A stretch of 64,000 bases of DNA from JAPSGM01 sp963777045 (GCA_963777045.1 CAVZPD010000013.1:111905-175904), one strand, 5' to 3'. Positions 46,599 to 56,140 are shown, counted from the first letter of the stretch. The notes: generated by a model not told the origin, from the sequence alone. Numbers and translations are program-made.

Positions 46599-47453
46599 TT
46601 ACCGCTCTCCGCCTTGCCTGCCGATTACCGACGACCAGCGTGAGCGGGGATCGCCGTCCTGCTGCTGATCCATCTCCCACAGCAGGTGGATGCCGGTCAG
46701 GCCGGCATCGATGCAGCGTGCTTCCGCGGCCTCCTTCGCCGCGCCTTCCGGGAACGTCCCTTCGATCCGTTGTGCGAAGACGGCACACACCGTCCCCGAG
46801 CGGAGTCCCGCAAGCCCCGCCAGGACGAAGAGTGCCGACGACTCCATCTCGAAGTTCGCGACGCGCTGGCTCCGAAGCTCTTCTGCGAGCTGAGGATAGC
46901 GAACCGGCAGCGAGCGCATCGCCCTTCCCTGCGGAGCGTAGAAACCGCTCGCCGTGGCCGTCAAGCCAACGTGGTAGGCGAACCCCAGCTCCCGGCAGGC
47001 GGCCTCCAGCGCCCAGATCACGTCACGATGGGCGATCGCGGGGTACCCGGGATGCACGTAGTAGTCGGTGGTGTTCTCCAGGCGGACGGCCCCGCTCGAG
47101 ATGACGAGGTCCTCCACGCGGATCTCCGGCTGGATCGCCCCGCTCGATCCGAGCCGGATCAGGGTCGGTTGCCGGGTGATCTCGGTCAACTCGGCGAAGA
47201 CGATCTCGATGTTGTCGGTGCCTATCCCCGTCGACATGACCGAGATGGGCATGCCGCGGTACGTCCCCGTGGCGCTCGGGAACTCGCGGTTGCTGCGCTC
47301 GACATCGACCGAGTCAAATCGTGACGACACCTTGGAGACGCGGCCTGGGTCACCGACCAGGAGGATGTACTCGGCCAGCTCGCCCTCCTCGAGGGCGATG
47401 TGGTACTGGCGCGCTCCCGTCGTTGGGTGATCTGCTTTGGTCAGGTTGGTCAA
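46599..47453 (-). CDS. Nucleoside phosphorylase, uridine-phosphorylase type
   Basis: 284 residues from TTG 47453 with GGAGG upstream. PNP_UDP_1 family: ILLVGDPGRVSKV (phosphate), VMSTGIGTDNIEIVFAEL, LIRLGSSGAIQPEIRVEDLV (cited in part), and the ribose-binding ANFEMESSALFVLAGL. It splits nucleosides to base and ribose-1-phosphate. The FEMESS form and pattern suggest uridine phosphorylase, but purine activity cannot be excluded. TATACT at 47502-47497 (minus) is a likely -10. Confidence 0.88.
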   Translation of the reverse strand: MTNLTKADHPTTGARQYHIALEEGELAEYILLVGDPGRVSKVSSRFDSVDVERSNREFPSATGTYRGMPISVMSTGIGTDNIEIVFAELTEITRQPTLIRLGSSGAIQPEIRVEDLVISSGAVRLENTTDYYVHPGYPAIAHRDVIWALEAACRELGFAYHVGLTATASGFYAPQGRAMRSLPVRYPQLAEELRSQRVANFEMESSALFVLAGLAGLRSGTVCAVFAQRIEGTFPEGAAKEAAEARCIDAGLTGIHLLWEMDQQQDGDPRSRWSSVIGRQGGER

Positions 47454-47513
47454 GGCGCAGCGAGCCTCCGGCGAGCGTGGATCTCAGGTCGGCGGGAGTA
47501 TACGCCCCGAGCG

Positions 47514-50129
47514 TCACCGAGTTCGCTCTGCACGCGAGGCCGCGGACTCCTGCTGCGCATGGTCCGCCAGGCGCAGCGGCACGAGTCGACCCACCGCACC
47601 CTCGACCGATGACGCGGCTGGACTACCCTGCACCTCCTCGACCTCCTGCCCGCTGCGCGCCGCGAGCAGTCGCCGCGCGGCTTCCCTGAACCGTCCCACG
47701 AGACCCGCCCGGCCTGCAGCCAAGCTGCCCGCCGCACCCGCAAGCACCACCGCCAGCAGGGCGATCTGGAGGGTCGTGGTTCGCGGGTCCGCCGTTCCGC
47801 TGGCGGCCGCGCTGAGCTGCGCCAGCGGATCGAGCGAAGGGGACGGGGAATGCCCGGTAGACCGTGCGGATATGGTGGGCGCCGTCAAGCGTGGCGGCGG
47901 CAGAACCGGCAGGATCGCCGAGCCGGGCTTCGCAGAAGAGCTGGCGCGCGGCCTGTCGCCGGCAGCGTCGATGCCGGCGTCGGGCGCGATCGGCACCGCC
48001 GTGCCCTCGTCAGCGGCGAGCAGCCTGAGGTCCTCCGATGTGCGAGGCCAGATGCGGTATCCACGCAGCGGTTGCTGGCCGCTCGTCTCCTGCCCGACCA
48101 CTCCCGTCACCTCGACCCAGCTCCCGGCAAGCAACTCGGCCGCATCGATCCCCGTGGCCGAGCCGACGAACACGCGCACCGGGCCCGCGCCGTCATCGAG
48201 ATCGAAGTAGACGTTCTGGGCGCTCGTCCGTCGCGGAGCCGTCGCAATGCCGGCCACGCGCACGAGCCGCGCCTCGAGGTCCTCCCCGACGGCAGCGGTC
48301 GAGACGGCCTCCGGTAGCGGCTGGCCGGCGGCCCCGAGGCGAAGTGGCGGCGTCGAGCTGCGGATCGTCTCCATGCCGGACTTCGTCGAGCGGACGCCGT
48401 CGATCACCACCAGCTCACCCAGCGCGAGCTCACCGGCTTCATCACCGAGGCGGACCACGATGGCGCCGGTCTCGTCCTCCACGGCGGCTGTCCCGTCGTG
48501 CAGCACGGACGAGGGAAGCGTCACCACAGCGCGCACGCGCACGTGGGAGCCGGCGGCCGCGAGGCGGGCGGCGGCGACCGTCACGACGTCCTCACCCGGG
48601 GCGGTCGAGGGAGTGGCGGAGGCCGTAGGATTCGTGCTGCTCGAGGGAGCCGGCGTGGGCGTCGACGCGACGAGCTGCAGGACGTCCTGCTGGTCGCGAG
48701 GCTGGACGCGGTAGCCCGCCAGGCCGGTACCGCTCGAGTCCCGCTGCCCGACCACGCCGACCAATTCCAGCGAGGCGCCCGACAGCATCCCGTCGACATC
48801 GATGCCGGTCGCGTCGTTGACCACCACCCGCACCGCACCGCTGCCATCGTCCAGGTCGAAGGCCACGCTGGTGGTGAGCCGGCTCGGCGCTCCGCTGATA
48901 GTTCCGGACAGCTGCACCAGTGTTGCCTCGTCCTGCTCCCCGATCTGCCCGGTCAGCGCGAGGGTCGGTTCCCCGTCCTGCCCGGACCCCAGGAGCGCCA
49001 CCTCGTCGGCGGTCGCGCGGATCGTTCGCTGGTGGTACCGATCGTCCAGCTCGCCGCTGACGCGAAGGAGGACGCCGCGCGGGAAAGTGCCTCCCTCGAG
49101 GAGCACGGCTATTCCGCCGCTCGCATCGAGGACGTAGCCGCCGCCGTCGGTGAAACCGCTGTCGGTAAGCGTGAAGCCTGCGATCGTGACGCGGCTGCCG
49201 TCCGGCAGGGCACGGGCGTCGGCGATGGGCAGCGGCGCCTCGTCGGGCGCAGGGCTCGTGGTGGGAGCCACCGTGGCGGTCGGCGACGCGACCTGGGTAG
49301 CCACGGGCGAGGGTGTGGCCAAGGCGGTGGGTGAGGCCGTGAGCGTTGGCGCGACAGTCGCCGACGGCGTGACGCTGGCCGATGCAGCGGGCGACGTGCT
49401 CGGCGCGGCGGTCGCGCCGGTTGTCGGGGCCGGGGTGCCGTTCGGCGTGGGCAGCGACGCTGATCCCTGCGGGTCGGGTACCGCCCGCTCCACGAAGTCG
49501 ACCGCGTTCTGGTCCGTGTCCTGGCCGGACCCGGCATCGCCGCCGGGGAGCCGTTCGAGGCTGTGCCCGGCCGTTGGCGAGACTGCAGGCTCGGCCTCGA
49601 GCCAGGTGCTGGCTGCCGTGCCCCAACCCACCGCATCAATGCCGCTCTCCGCTCCGACGCTGCGCAGGGCGACGCTTCCGCCCGTAGCCGACAGGCCGCC
49701 GGCGTAGCTTGCATCGGCGGTCGCGGCGTAGAGGCCCGCCGCGTTGGCGACAAGCAGGTGTCCACCCGGCGGAATCGATGGGTCCGTGGCCGTCCAGGCC
49801 GCCTTGCGCGTGATCGTGGCACCGGACGCGGTCACGTAGATCAGCTCGAGGCCGTCCAGCGGCTGCGCCTGCGGGGTGGGGTTGAAGATCTCGATGAACT
49901 CGTCGGAGGCGCTGTCGCCGCCGGTCATCAGCTCGCTGATGACGAGGTGCTCGACCGCCAGTGGCGCCTGCAAGTCGAGCGATCCCGGTCCGCTGGCCGT
50001 CCAGCTCGCCACGCCGGCGACTCCGTGCAGCATGGATATGGCGAGGACAACCGCCGCGGAGATGCCGGACAGGGTACGGCGGAGTGTGAGACCTCGCCGG
50101 TCACGGAGCGGAGCGCAGAACACGGGCAC
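47514..50129 (-). CDS. Large surface protein with lamin-tail and OB-fold-like repeats
   Basis: 871 residues from GTG 50129, chosen for AGGGAGGT upstream. Signal peptide near the start (TLSGISAAVVLAISMLHGVAG). A lamin-tail domain at about residues 60-190 (VISELMTGGDSASDEFIEIFNP). A Pro/Thr/Ser linker, then three related beta domains, each with LVRVAG/LVQLSGTI and FDLDDGSGAVRVVV or FDLDDGAGPVRVFV, separated by more linkers. A C-terminal helix (LQIALLAVVLAGAAGSLAAG) anchors it. Such LTD proteins sit with nucleases or adhesins; no nuclease motif is visible. Confidence 0.85.
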   Translation of the reverse strand: MPVFCAPLRDRRGLTLRRTLSGISAAVVLAISMLHGVAGVASWTASGPGSLDLQAPLAVEHLVISELMTGGDSASDEFIEIFNPTPQAQPLDGLELIYVTASGATITRKAAWTATDPSIPPGGHLLVANAAGLYAATADASYAGGLSATGGSVALRSVGAESGIDAVGWGTAASTWLEAEPAVSPTAGHSLERLPGGDAGSGQDTDQNAVDFVERAVPDPQGSASLPTPNGTPAPTTGATAAPSTSPAASASVTPSATVAPTLTASPTALATPSPVATQVASPTATVAPTTSPAPDEAPLPIADARALPDGSRVTIAGFTLTDSGFTDGGGYVLDASGGIAVLLEGGTFPRGVLLRVSGELDDRYHQRTIRATADEVALLGSGQDGEPTLALTGQIGEQDEATLVQLSGTISGAPSRLTTSVAFDLDDGSGAVRVVVNDATGIDVDGMLSGASLELVGVVGQRDSSGTGLAGYRVQPRDQQDVLQLVASTPTPAPSSSTNPTASATPSTAPGEDVVTVAAARLAAAGSHVRVRAVVTLPSSVLHDGTAAVEDETGAIVVRLGDEAGELALGELVVIDGVRSTKSGMETIRSSTPPLRLGAAGQPLPEAVSTAAVGEDLEARLVRVAGIATAPRRTSAQNVYFDLDDGAGPVRVFVGSATGIDAAELLAGSWVEVTGVVGQETSGQQPLRGYRIWPRTSEDLRLLAADEGTAVPIAPDAGIDAAGDRPRASSSAKPGSAILPVLPPPRLTAPTISARSTGHSPSPSLDPLAQLSAAASGTADPRTTTLQIALLAVVLAGAAGSLAAGRAGLVGRFREAARRLLAARSGQEVEEVQGSPAASSVEGAVGRLVPLRLADHAQQESAASRAERTR

Positions 50130-50189
50130 GGAGCACCTCCCTGGGGAGACGTGCACGGCGAGAGCAGGCTGCACAGCATGCAGGTGATC

Positions 50190-50238
50190 GCTTACCGACC
50201 GGTTACCGGCCGATTACCCACGCATCCTCGCGTACAAT
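50190..50238 (+). promoter_or_regulatory. Three 11-bp iterons and a leaderless -10
   Basis: Units GCTTACCGACC, GGTTACCGGCC and GATTACCCACG run head to tail at 50190-50222; TTACC starts at 50192, 50203 and 50214, one helical turn apart. TACAAT follows at 50233-50238, nine bases before the ATG at 50248, without a Shine-Dalgarno. The region also faces the start of the lamin-tail gene at 50129. Confidence 0.5.
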
Positions 50239-50247
50239 CCGCGAGCC

Positions 50248-51045
50248 ATGTCGAACCGAAGCCGACGCACCGCGGAGGAACGCGCAGAAGCCCGTCGGCG
50301 CGCCCGGCGCGCTGCTCGTGGCCAGGACGAGGAGCGTGAGCTGGAGGAGGAAGAGGAGGCGAACGGCGCCTCGTCTCCCGCCGCCGGAGCCGGTGGGTCA
50401 TTCCTCAACCGACTCTTCCCGCCGGCGCCACCGCTGCCGGGCAAGGGCGACCCCATGCGCGGCTTCACCTACAGCGGGCCGTTGCGCGGCGTGGTCGGCG
50501 GCCTCTACCTGCTCTCGCGCAATCCGCTGCCCTGGATTCTGGGGGGAATGCTCTGGGCCGCCGGCCAGCTCTTCCGCAGCGACTCGATCGTGGGTATCGT
50601 CGCCCTCTTCGTCTCGTTCGCCGGCCTCATCGGCGCCGGTTGGCTGGGGTGGCAGCGACCGTGGCTCTTCGGGCTCGCAGCCGGCGTGGTGGGGTGGCTC
50701 GTCCTGATCGGGGCGTTCGTCGGGCTGTCGGCCACCCTCCCGAGCATCACCGGCTCGGCCAGCCCCACGCCGACCGTGCAGGCGGCCTCTCCATCGGCTG
50801 CCCCCAGCCCGTCGCTCGCGGCGAGCCCGTCCGTCACCCCAACCGGGAGCGCTGCCGTGACGCCGTCGCCATCGGCCGAGCCCGCACCGGCGACCGCAGG
50901 CAGCGTTACCGCCGCACTCGTGACCGAGCTCATCTTCCAGGGTGGCCTCGGCGGCTTCGCCGGCTGGTACGGGGGATACCTGCGCCGTCGCAGTGCCGTC
51001 ACGTCAGCGGCGTCGGCCGCATCGCGAAACCGTCGCCGGCGCTGA
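50248..51045 (+). CDS. Unknown membrane protein with charged N-terminus and Ser/Pro linker
   Basis: 265 residues. A very basic, then acidic start (EERAEARRRARRAARG, ELEEEEEANG), three to four helices at about residues 70-170 (LPWILGGMLWAAGQLF; VGIVALFVSFAGLIGAGWLG; PWLFGLAAGVVGWLVLIGAF), a Ser/Pro/Thr/Ala linker, and a last hydrophobic piece (ELIFQGGLGGFAGWYGGYL) with an Arg-rich end. No family recognised. Confidence 0.7.
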   Translation: MSNRSRRTAEERAEARRRARRAARGQDEERELEEEEEANGASSPAAGAGGSFLNRLFPPAPPLPGKGDPMRGFTYSGPLRGVVGGLYLLSRNPLPWILGGMLWAAGQLFRSDSIVGIVALFVSFAGLIGAGWLGWQRPWLFGLAAGVVGWLVLIGAFVGLSATLPSITGSASPTPTVQAASPSAAPSPSLAASPSVTPTGSAAVTPSPSAEPAPATAGSVTAALVTELIFQGGLGGFAGWYGGYLRRRSAVTSAASAASRNRRRR

Positions 51046-51392
51046 TCCGGCGCTGATCCGGCGCTCGCATCGGCCCATCTGCGCAGACCTTCCGCTGGAG
51101 CACTGGCACGCTCCTTGCTTGTCTGCGCGGTACGGCAATCGAAGATCACTACGACCGGCACCCACGGGATCGGCCGTCGCCAATGGAAGCTCGGGCCGGC
51201 GGCGACATCAATGGTCCGGACCCGTCGGTCGGAAGCCTTCGATTTGCCCCTACTTGGGGGCCGATGCGTGTCTGGAACCCTCCGTACCGGACGCGCATCG
51301 GCCCCCATCTCTCATGTCCGGCTGACGCCCACCTGGTCCATTTGCGGTCTACCGCCGTTGACCGATAAGCGAGCAGGGACGCGTCCGGGCTC
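51046..51392. other. 347-bp gene-free region with several inverted repeats; possible structured RNA
   Basis: No convincing gene; frames here lack codon bias. Structures: palindrome TCTGCGCAGA (51078-51087), stem GGAGC/GCTCC (51097-51101, 51110-51114), GTCGCC/GGCGAC (51176-51181, 51201-51206), and a 17-bp near-perfect inverted repeat at 51256-51272 and 51290-51306 (arms starting GGGGGCCGATGCG). The region is less GC-rich than its flanks. It follows one gene and meets the 3' end of carB. Confidence 0.5.
51256..51306. repeat. 17-bp inverted repeat with 17-bp loop beyond carB
   Basis: Left arm 51256-51272, right arm 51290-51306, 16 of 17 positions paired. A competing small hairpin, GCCCC/GGGGC, uses 51247-51261. 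Without T runs it may still end transcription from both sides, or be a dispersed repeat. Confidence 0.6.
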
Positions 51393-54185
51393 CTAGCTGG
51401 CGTGAGCCGCGGCGGCGGAACGGGCCGCCAGCAGCGCGTCGTCGTACCCGGGCGCCAGGCCAAGGACCTCGCCGGTCGAACGCATCTCGGGGCCGAGGGC
51501 GGCGTCCACGCCGGGAAGGCGCCAGAGCGAACCGACCGGCGCCTTGACGGCCACCAGCGGCGCGTCGAGAGCGAGCCCGGCTGCGAGCCCGACGTCCGCC
51601 AGTGAAGCGCCGAGCGCGCAGCGCACCGCATCCGCAACCACGTCGCGGCCGGTCGCCTTGGCCACCACCGGGACGGTCCGGCTGGCGCGCGGGTTGGCCT
51701 CGATGACAACGATCCGCTCGCCCGCCACGATGGTCTGCACGTTGAGGATGCCGCGCAGGCCGAGCGCCAGCGCGATGCGTCCCGCGGCGGCCGCTGCCCG
51801 CTCCTGCACGGCACGCGACAGGCTCTGTGGCGGGACCACCGCCACGGAGTCGCCGGAGTGCACGCCCGGCGGGTCGAGCTGCTCGAGGATGCCGGGAACG
51901 CACCACTGCTCCCCGTCGCAGATGGCGTCGATGTCCAGCTCCACGCCCTCGACCATCTCGTCGACGCGCAGCGGCCAGCCGATATCGGTGGCCAGCAGCG
52001 CGGCGACGTCAGCCCCGTTGCGCAGCACGGCGATGCCTCGCCCGCCGATCACCCACGAGGGCCGGACGATGACTGGCAGGCCGAGGTGCTGGATGGCATT
52101 CCGGAGCGCCCCTTCGTCCTCGGCCAGGCTGCCGCGCGGACCCTCCAGCCCCAGCTCGTCGAGCAGCCGGGCGAAGCGCTCGCGGTCCTCCGTCGTCTCG
52201 ATCGCCTCGGCGGTCAAGCCGGCGATCGGCACATCGGCGTAGGCGAGGTCCTTGGCCAGATCGATCGCCGTCTGGCCGCCGAAGGTGAGCACCACGTGCG
52301 GCGGCTCGCCGGTCAGGGCACGCTCGTGGTCGATGACGTCGAGCACGCTCTCCGTGTCGAGCGGCTCGAAGTAGAGGCGGCTGCAGGCGTCGTAGTCGGT
52401 CGAGACGGTCTCTGGATTGTTGTTGATGACGACCGCGTCCAGGCCCATGTCGCGAATCGCCCACGCGGCGCGTACCGAGCAGTAGTCGAACTCGATCCCC
52501 TGACCGATGCGGATCGGCCCGGAGCCGACCACGATCACGCTGCGCCGGTCGGCGGGCGGTGGCACCTCTGCCTGGGCGTATGACGAGTAGAAGTACGGGG
52601 TCTCGGCCGGGAACTCGCCGGCGCACGTATCGACCCGCCGGTAGGCGGGGAAGATGCTCGACCGCACGCGCGCCCGCCGCACGGCGACATCGGGTACGCC
52701 CGACAGCGCGCGCGATGTCGGCATCACCGAAGCCGGACGCTTCGCGGTACGCAGCGGCGCACCCACCACCTCACGCTCGGCGTCGATGAGCTCCGCCAGG
52801 CGCTCGGTGAACCACGGCGCGATGCCGGTGGCGGCCGTCAGCTGCTCGGCGTCGGCGCAGCCACGCCGCAGGAGCGCAACCATCCGCCAGAGGCGAGTGT
52901 CGGTCGGGGCCAGGAAGGCCTCCAGCTCGCCCGGCGGACGATCGGCCAGGCCCCATGCCGGGTCCTCCCAGAGCCAGCCGCGGCCGCGCGGCTCGAGCGA
53001 GCGGATCGCCTTGAGCAGCGCCGGACCGAATTCTCGATCGATCGCCATCGCCTCCCCGGTGGCCTTCATCTGGATGCCCAGGCTGCGATCCGCGGCAGGG
53101 AACTTGTCGAATGGCCAGCGCGGCAGCTTCACCACCACGTAGTCGACGGCGGGCTCGAACGCGGCCGAGTTGCCACCGGTCGCGGGATTCGGCAGCTCGT
53201 GGAGGCGCTTTCCCAGCGCGACGAGCGCCGCCACCCGCGCGATCGGGTAGCCGGTCGCCTTGCTTGCCAGAGCGGACGAGCGGCTGACGCGAGGATTGAC
53301 CTCGATCACGCGGTAGTCGGCACCGTCACGCGACACGGCCAGCTGGACGTTGCAGCCTCCCTCGAGCTCGAGGGCGCGCACGATCTTCAGTGCGCAGCGC
53401 CGCAGCCGCTGGACGAGCGGGTCGGCCAGGGTCTGGATGGGTGCCACCACGATCGAGTCGCCGGTGTGCACCCCCATCGGGTCCATGTTCTCCATGCCGC
53501 AGATGGCGATCGCGGTATCGGCGCCGTCGCGGATGACCTCGAACTCGATCTCGTACCAGCCGAGCAGGCTGCGCTCGACCAGGACCTGGCCGATGGGGCT
53601 GGCCGCCAGGCCCGCCGCGATCCGCTCGCGGGCCTCATCGGGCGTCGACGCGAAGCCGCCGCCGCCGCCGCCCAGCGTGAAGGCGGGGCGCACCACGACC
53701 GGCGCGCCGAGGTGGCGCATGAACGTCAGACCGTCATCCACGCTCTCGACCACGGCGGATTCGGGCACCGGTTCGCCGATGCCGGTGACCAGGCTGCGGA
53801 AGCCGCCGCGGTCTTCCGCCGCGCGGACGGCCTTCAGCGGCGTCCCCAGAACCCTCACGTTGTAACGGTCCAGGACGCCGGCGTCGTCCAGCGCGACGGC
53901 AAGATTGAGCCCGGTCTGCCCACCCAGCGTCGGCAGGACCGCCTCCGGCCGATGTTCGGCGATCACCTGCTCCAGGTAAGCGAGCGATAAGGGGCCGATA
54001 AGCACCGTTCCACCAACATCGGGGTCGGTCATGACGGTGGCCGGGTTCGAATTCACCAGGATCGTCTCGACTCCCTCCCCCCGGAGCGCGAGACAGGCCT
54101 GCACCCCCGCGTAGTCGAACTCGGCCGCCTGACCGATCATGATCGGTCCCGAGCCGATCACCAGCACCGAGCGGGGAGGGATCAC
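51393..54185 (-). CDS. carB: Carbamoyl-phosphate synthase large subunit lacking the allosteric domain
   Basis: 930 residues instead of about 1,070. The two homologous halves are complete: VIGSGPIMIGQAAEFDYAG and VVGSGPIRIGQGIEFDYCS open each, with NPRVSRSSALASKATGYPIA and ANPRASRTVPVVAKATGRD as the late ATP-grasp motifs. The sequence stops just after GPEMRSTGEVLGLAPGYDDA (E. coli position about 930), where the MGS-like regulatory domain should begin. That domain is not present in other frames downstream. Catalysis should be intact; control by UMP or ornithine should not. Start overlaps the carA stop by 4 bp. Confidence 0.95.
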   Translation of the reverse strand: MIPPRSVLVIGSGPIMIGQAAEFDYAGVQACLALRGEGVETILVNSNPATVMTDPDVGGTVLIGPLSLAYLEQVIAEHRPEAVLPTLGGQTGLNLAVALDDAGVLDRYNVRVLGTPLKAVRAAEDRGGFRSLVTGIGEPVPESAVVESVDDGLTFMRHLGAPVVVRPAFTLGGGGGGFASTPDEARERIAAGLAASPIGQVLVERSLLGWYEIEFEVIRDGADTAIAICGMENMDPMGVHTGDSIVVAPIQTLADPLVQRLRRCALKIVRALELEGGCNVQLAVSRDGADYRVIEVNPRVSRSSALASKATGYPIARVAALVALGKRLHELPNPATGGNSAAFEPAVDYVVVKLPRWPFDKFPAADRSLGIQMKATGEAMAIDREFGPALLKAIRSLEPRGRGWLWEDPAWGLADRPPGELEAFLAPTDTRLWRMVALLRRGCADAEQLTAATGIAPWFTERLAELIDAEREVVGAPLRTAKRPASVMPTSRALSGVPDVAVRRARVRSSIFPAYRRVDTCAGEFPAETPYFYSSYAQAEVPPPADRRSVIVVGSGPIRIGQGIEFDYCSVRAAWAIRDMGLDAVVINNNPETVSTDYDACSRLYFEPLDTESVLDVIDHERALTGEPPHVVLTFGGQTAIDLAKDLAYADVPIAGLTAEAIETTEDRERFARLLDELGLEGPRGSLAEDEGALRNAIQHLGLPVIVRPSWVIGGRGIAVLRNGADVAALLATDIGWPLRVDEMVEGVELDIDAICDGEQWCVPGILEQLDPPGVHSGDSVAVVPPQSLSRAVQERAAAAAGRIALALGLRGILNVQTIVAGERIVVIEANPRASRTVPVVAKATGRDVVADAVRCALGASLADVGLAAGLALDAPLVAVKAPVGSLWRLPGVDAALGPEMRSTGEVLGLAPGYDDALLAARSAAAAHAS

Positions 54186-55351
54186 GCTCCTGATCCCAGC
54201 GCCATGTCGAGCACCCGTTCGCCGTCGATCGGTCCCGGCGCGCCCTCGGGATGGAACTGCACCGAGACGATGCGTCCACTGACGTGCACCAGCCCCTCGA
54301 CGGTCCCGTCGTTGAGGTCGCGATGGCTGACGCGGTAACCGGCGGCCGCCAACGCGGGATCGTCGCGAACCTCCACCTCATGGTTGTGAGCACCGATGTC
54401 GACCCGCCCCGCCGCGTCATCCAGCACGGCGTGGTTGCCGCCATGGTGGCCGACGGCCAGCCGGCGGGTCGTGGCGCCCGTGGCGAGCGCAAGTAGCTGG
54501 TGTCCCAGGCAGATGCCCAGGACGGGGGCGCCGCCGGCGACCGCGTCGGCTGCCAGCTCCCTGACGATCGGGATCTGCGACGTCATCCGCGACGGATCGC
54601 CGGGTCCCGGCGAGAGGACGACGAGGTCCGGCCGCTGGGAACGGACGTCGGCAGCAGTGGCATCGGGCGGGAGGACGCTCACGGCCAGGCCGCGCTCGCC
54701 GAGCGCCCTCAGCAGCGAGTGCTTCACCCCGTAATCCACCAGCACGGCCCGACCACGCAGCTCACGCGTGGGAGAGACCTCGTACCGCCTACGAGTCGCG
54801 ACCGCGCCGACATGGTCGACGCTCTCCCACGAGCGAATGGTGCCGGCGGCGGCGACGGCATCGGCCTCGATGGTCGCGCCAGCATCCACGTCGACCGGCA
54901 TGACGACGGCTCGGCGTGCCGCGCCATGACGCAGCTCGAGGGTGAGCGCTCGCGTGTCGATGCCCTCGAGCACCGGGACGTTCGCCTCAGCCAGCAGCTC
55001 CTCGAGCGAGACCCCGGGTCCGGATGGCGGCGTGACCAGGCGGGTCACGACCAGGGCGCGCACGTGGACGGCAGCGGACTCGAGCTCCGAACGGTCGATG
55101 CGGTAGTTGCCGGCCATGGGATGGGTCAGGACCGCAATCTGGCCGGCATACGAGGGATCGGTGACGATCTCGCCCCAGCCGGTGGCGGCGGTGGTGAAGA
55201 TCAGGTCGCCTTCGGCCGGGCGGGGGGCCGCTCGGACTCGTCCCCGGAACACGGAACCACCTTCCAGGGCCAGGAGTCCATGAGACGAGGACGGCGCCGA
55301 CCGCGCTGCGGCGGAGGGCATCGTTGAGGTATCGCCGGAAAGAGTCTTCAT
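54182..55351 (-). CDS. carA: Carbamoyl-phosphate synthase small subunit
   Basis: 389 residues from ATG 55351, with AAGGAG six bases upstream. N-terminal CPSase domain (IFTTAATGWGEIVTDPSYAGQI, cited in part), then a class I glutamine amidotransferase: nucleophile Cys in GICLGHQLLALA and His/Glu in VQFHPEGAPGP. It delivers ammonia from glutamine to CarB for pyrimidine and arginine synthesis. TAGACT at 55404-55399 (minus) is a possible -10. No other pyr or arg gene is near. Confidence 0.97.
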   Translation of the reverse strand: MKTLSGDTSTMPSAAARSAPSSSHGLLALEGGSVFRGRVRAAPRPAEGDLIFTTAATGWGEIVTDPSYAGQIAVLTHPMAGNYRIDRSELESAAVHVRALVVTRLVTPPSGPGVSLEELLAEANVPVLEGIDTRALTLELRHGAARRAVVMPVDVDAGATIEADAVAAAGTIRSWESVDHVGAVATRRRYEVSPTRELRGRAVLVDYGVKHSLLRALGERGLAVSVLPPDATAADVRSQRPDLVVLSPGPGDPSRMTSQIPIVRELAADAVAGGAPVLGICLGHQLLALATGATTRRLAVGHHGGNHAVLDDAAGRVDIGAHNHEVEVRDDPALAAAGYRVSHRDLNDGTVEGLVHVSGRIVSVQFHPEGAPGPIDGERVLDMALGSGA

Positions 55352-55478
55352 CTTCGCTCCTTGCCGGGCTCACGGGGCCGGCGTTAAAGGACCGTCGCAG
55401 TCTACCCCATCCGTCCCCGCGGGCGGTCCCGACAGGCGGTAGCATTCGCCGCCAGATTGCAGGCCCGAAGGAGCCGAC

Positions 55479-56102
55479 ATGTCCGCCTACGCGCGTCCGA
55501 TCTCCCCGACCCGCAGCGCGACCCTGGCCGATGCCCTGGTCCCCGGCCTCCGCGACGATGGCGGTCGGACGTTCCTGCGATCGCTCGCGCTGGTGGCTGG
55601 CGGTGCGCTGCTCACCGCTCTTGCGGCCCAGCTCTCGGTGAAGCTGCCTTGGTCGCCGGTCCCCTACACCGGGCAGACCGCCGCCGTCCTGCTGGTCGGT
55701 ACCGCCCTCGGCTGGCGCATCGGGGCAGCGAGCATGGCCCTCTACGTGCTGGCCGGCGTGGCCGGGGCGCCGGTCTTCTCGGCCGGCGCCCGCGGGGTGG
55801 AGCAGCTCTTCGGCTATACAGGTGGGTACCTGCTCGGCTTCATCCTGGCGGCGACGATCGTGGGTCTGCTCGCCCAGCGCGGCTGGGACCGCTCGGCTCG
55901 TACGACGGCGGGCCTGATGGTGGTGGGGAACCTCGTGATCTACCTGGTGGGCGTTCCCATCCTCGCCGCGGTGGGCGACATGACGCCGGCGGACGCCATC
56001 TGGAACGGCGCGATCGTCTTCCTCCCGTGGGACGCGTTCAAGGTCGCCGTCGCGGCGGGCCTGCTTCCGCTGGCCTGGCGGGCCATCGCGCGGCGGTCCT
56101 GA
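55479..56102 (+). CDS. bioY: Biotin transporter substrate-binding subunit BioY
   Basis: 207 residues, six membrane helices. Family features: LPWSPVPYTGQTAAVLLVGTALG, cited in part, and GYTGGYLLGFILAA, with NLVIYLVGVPIL and the final DAFKVAVAAGLLP. An ECF-type S component; no EcfA or EcfT partner genes adjoin, so it works alone or shares a distant module. GAAGGAG before the ATG; TAGCAT (55440-55445) may be the -10. Divergent from carA. Confidence 0.94.
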   Translation: MSAYARPISPTRSATLADALVPGLRDDGGRTFLRSLALVAGGALLTALAAQLSVKLPWSPVPYTGQTAAVLLVGTALGWRIGAASMALYVLAGVAGAPVFSAGARGVEQLFGYTGGYLLGFILAATIVGLLAQRGWDRSARTTAGLMVVGNLVIYLVGVPILAAVGDMTPADAIWNGAIVFLPWDAFKVAVAAGLLPLAWRAIARRS

Positions 56103-56140
56103 CCACCTCGCGGCCGCGGCGGCGCACGTGACGGGGGCCG

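Noticed and set aside
46399..46788. 129-codon Arg-rich frame on the minus strand
   Set aside because: It runs out of frame over both the DUF5679 micro-gene and the end of the phosphorylase gene, which are well supported.
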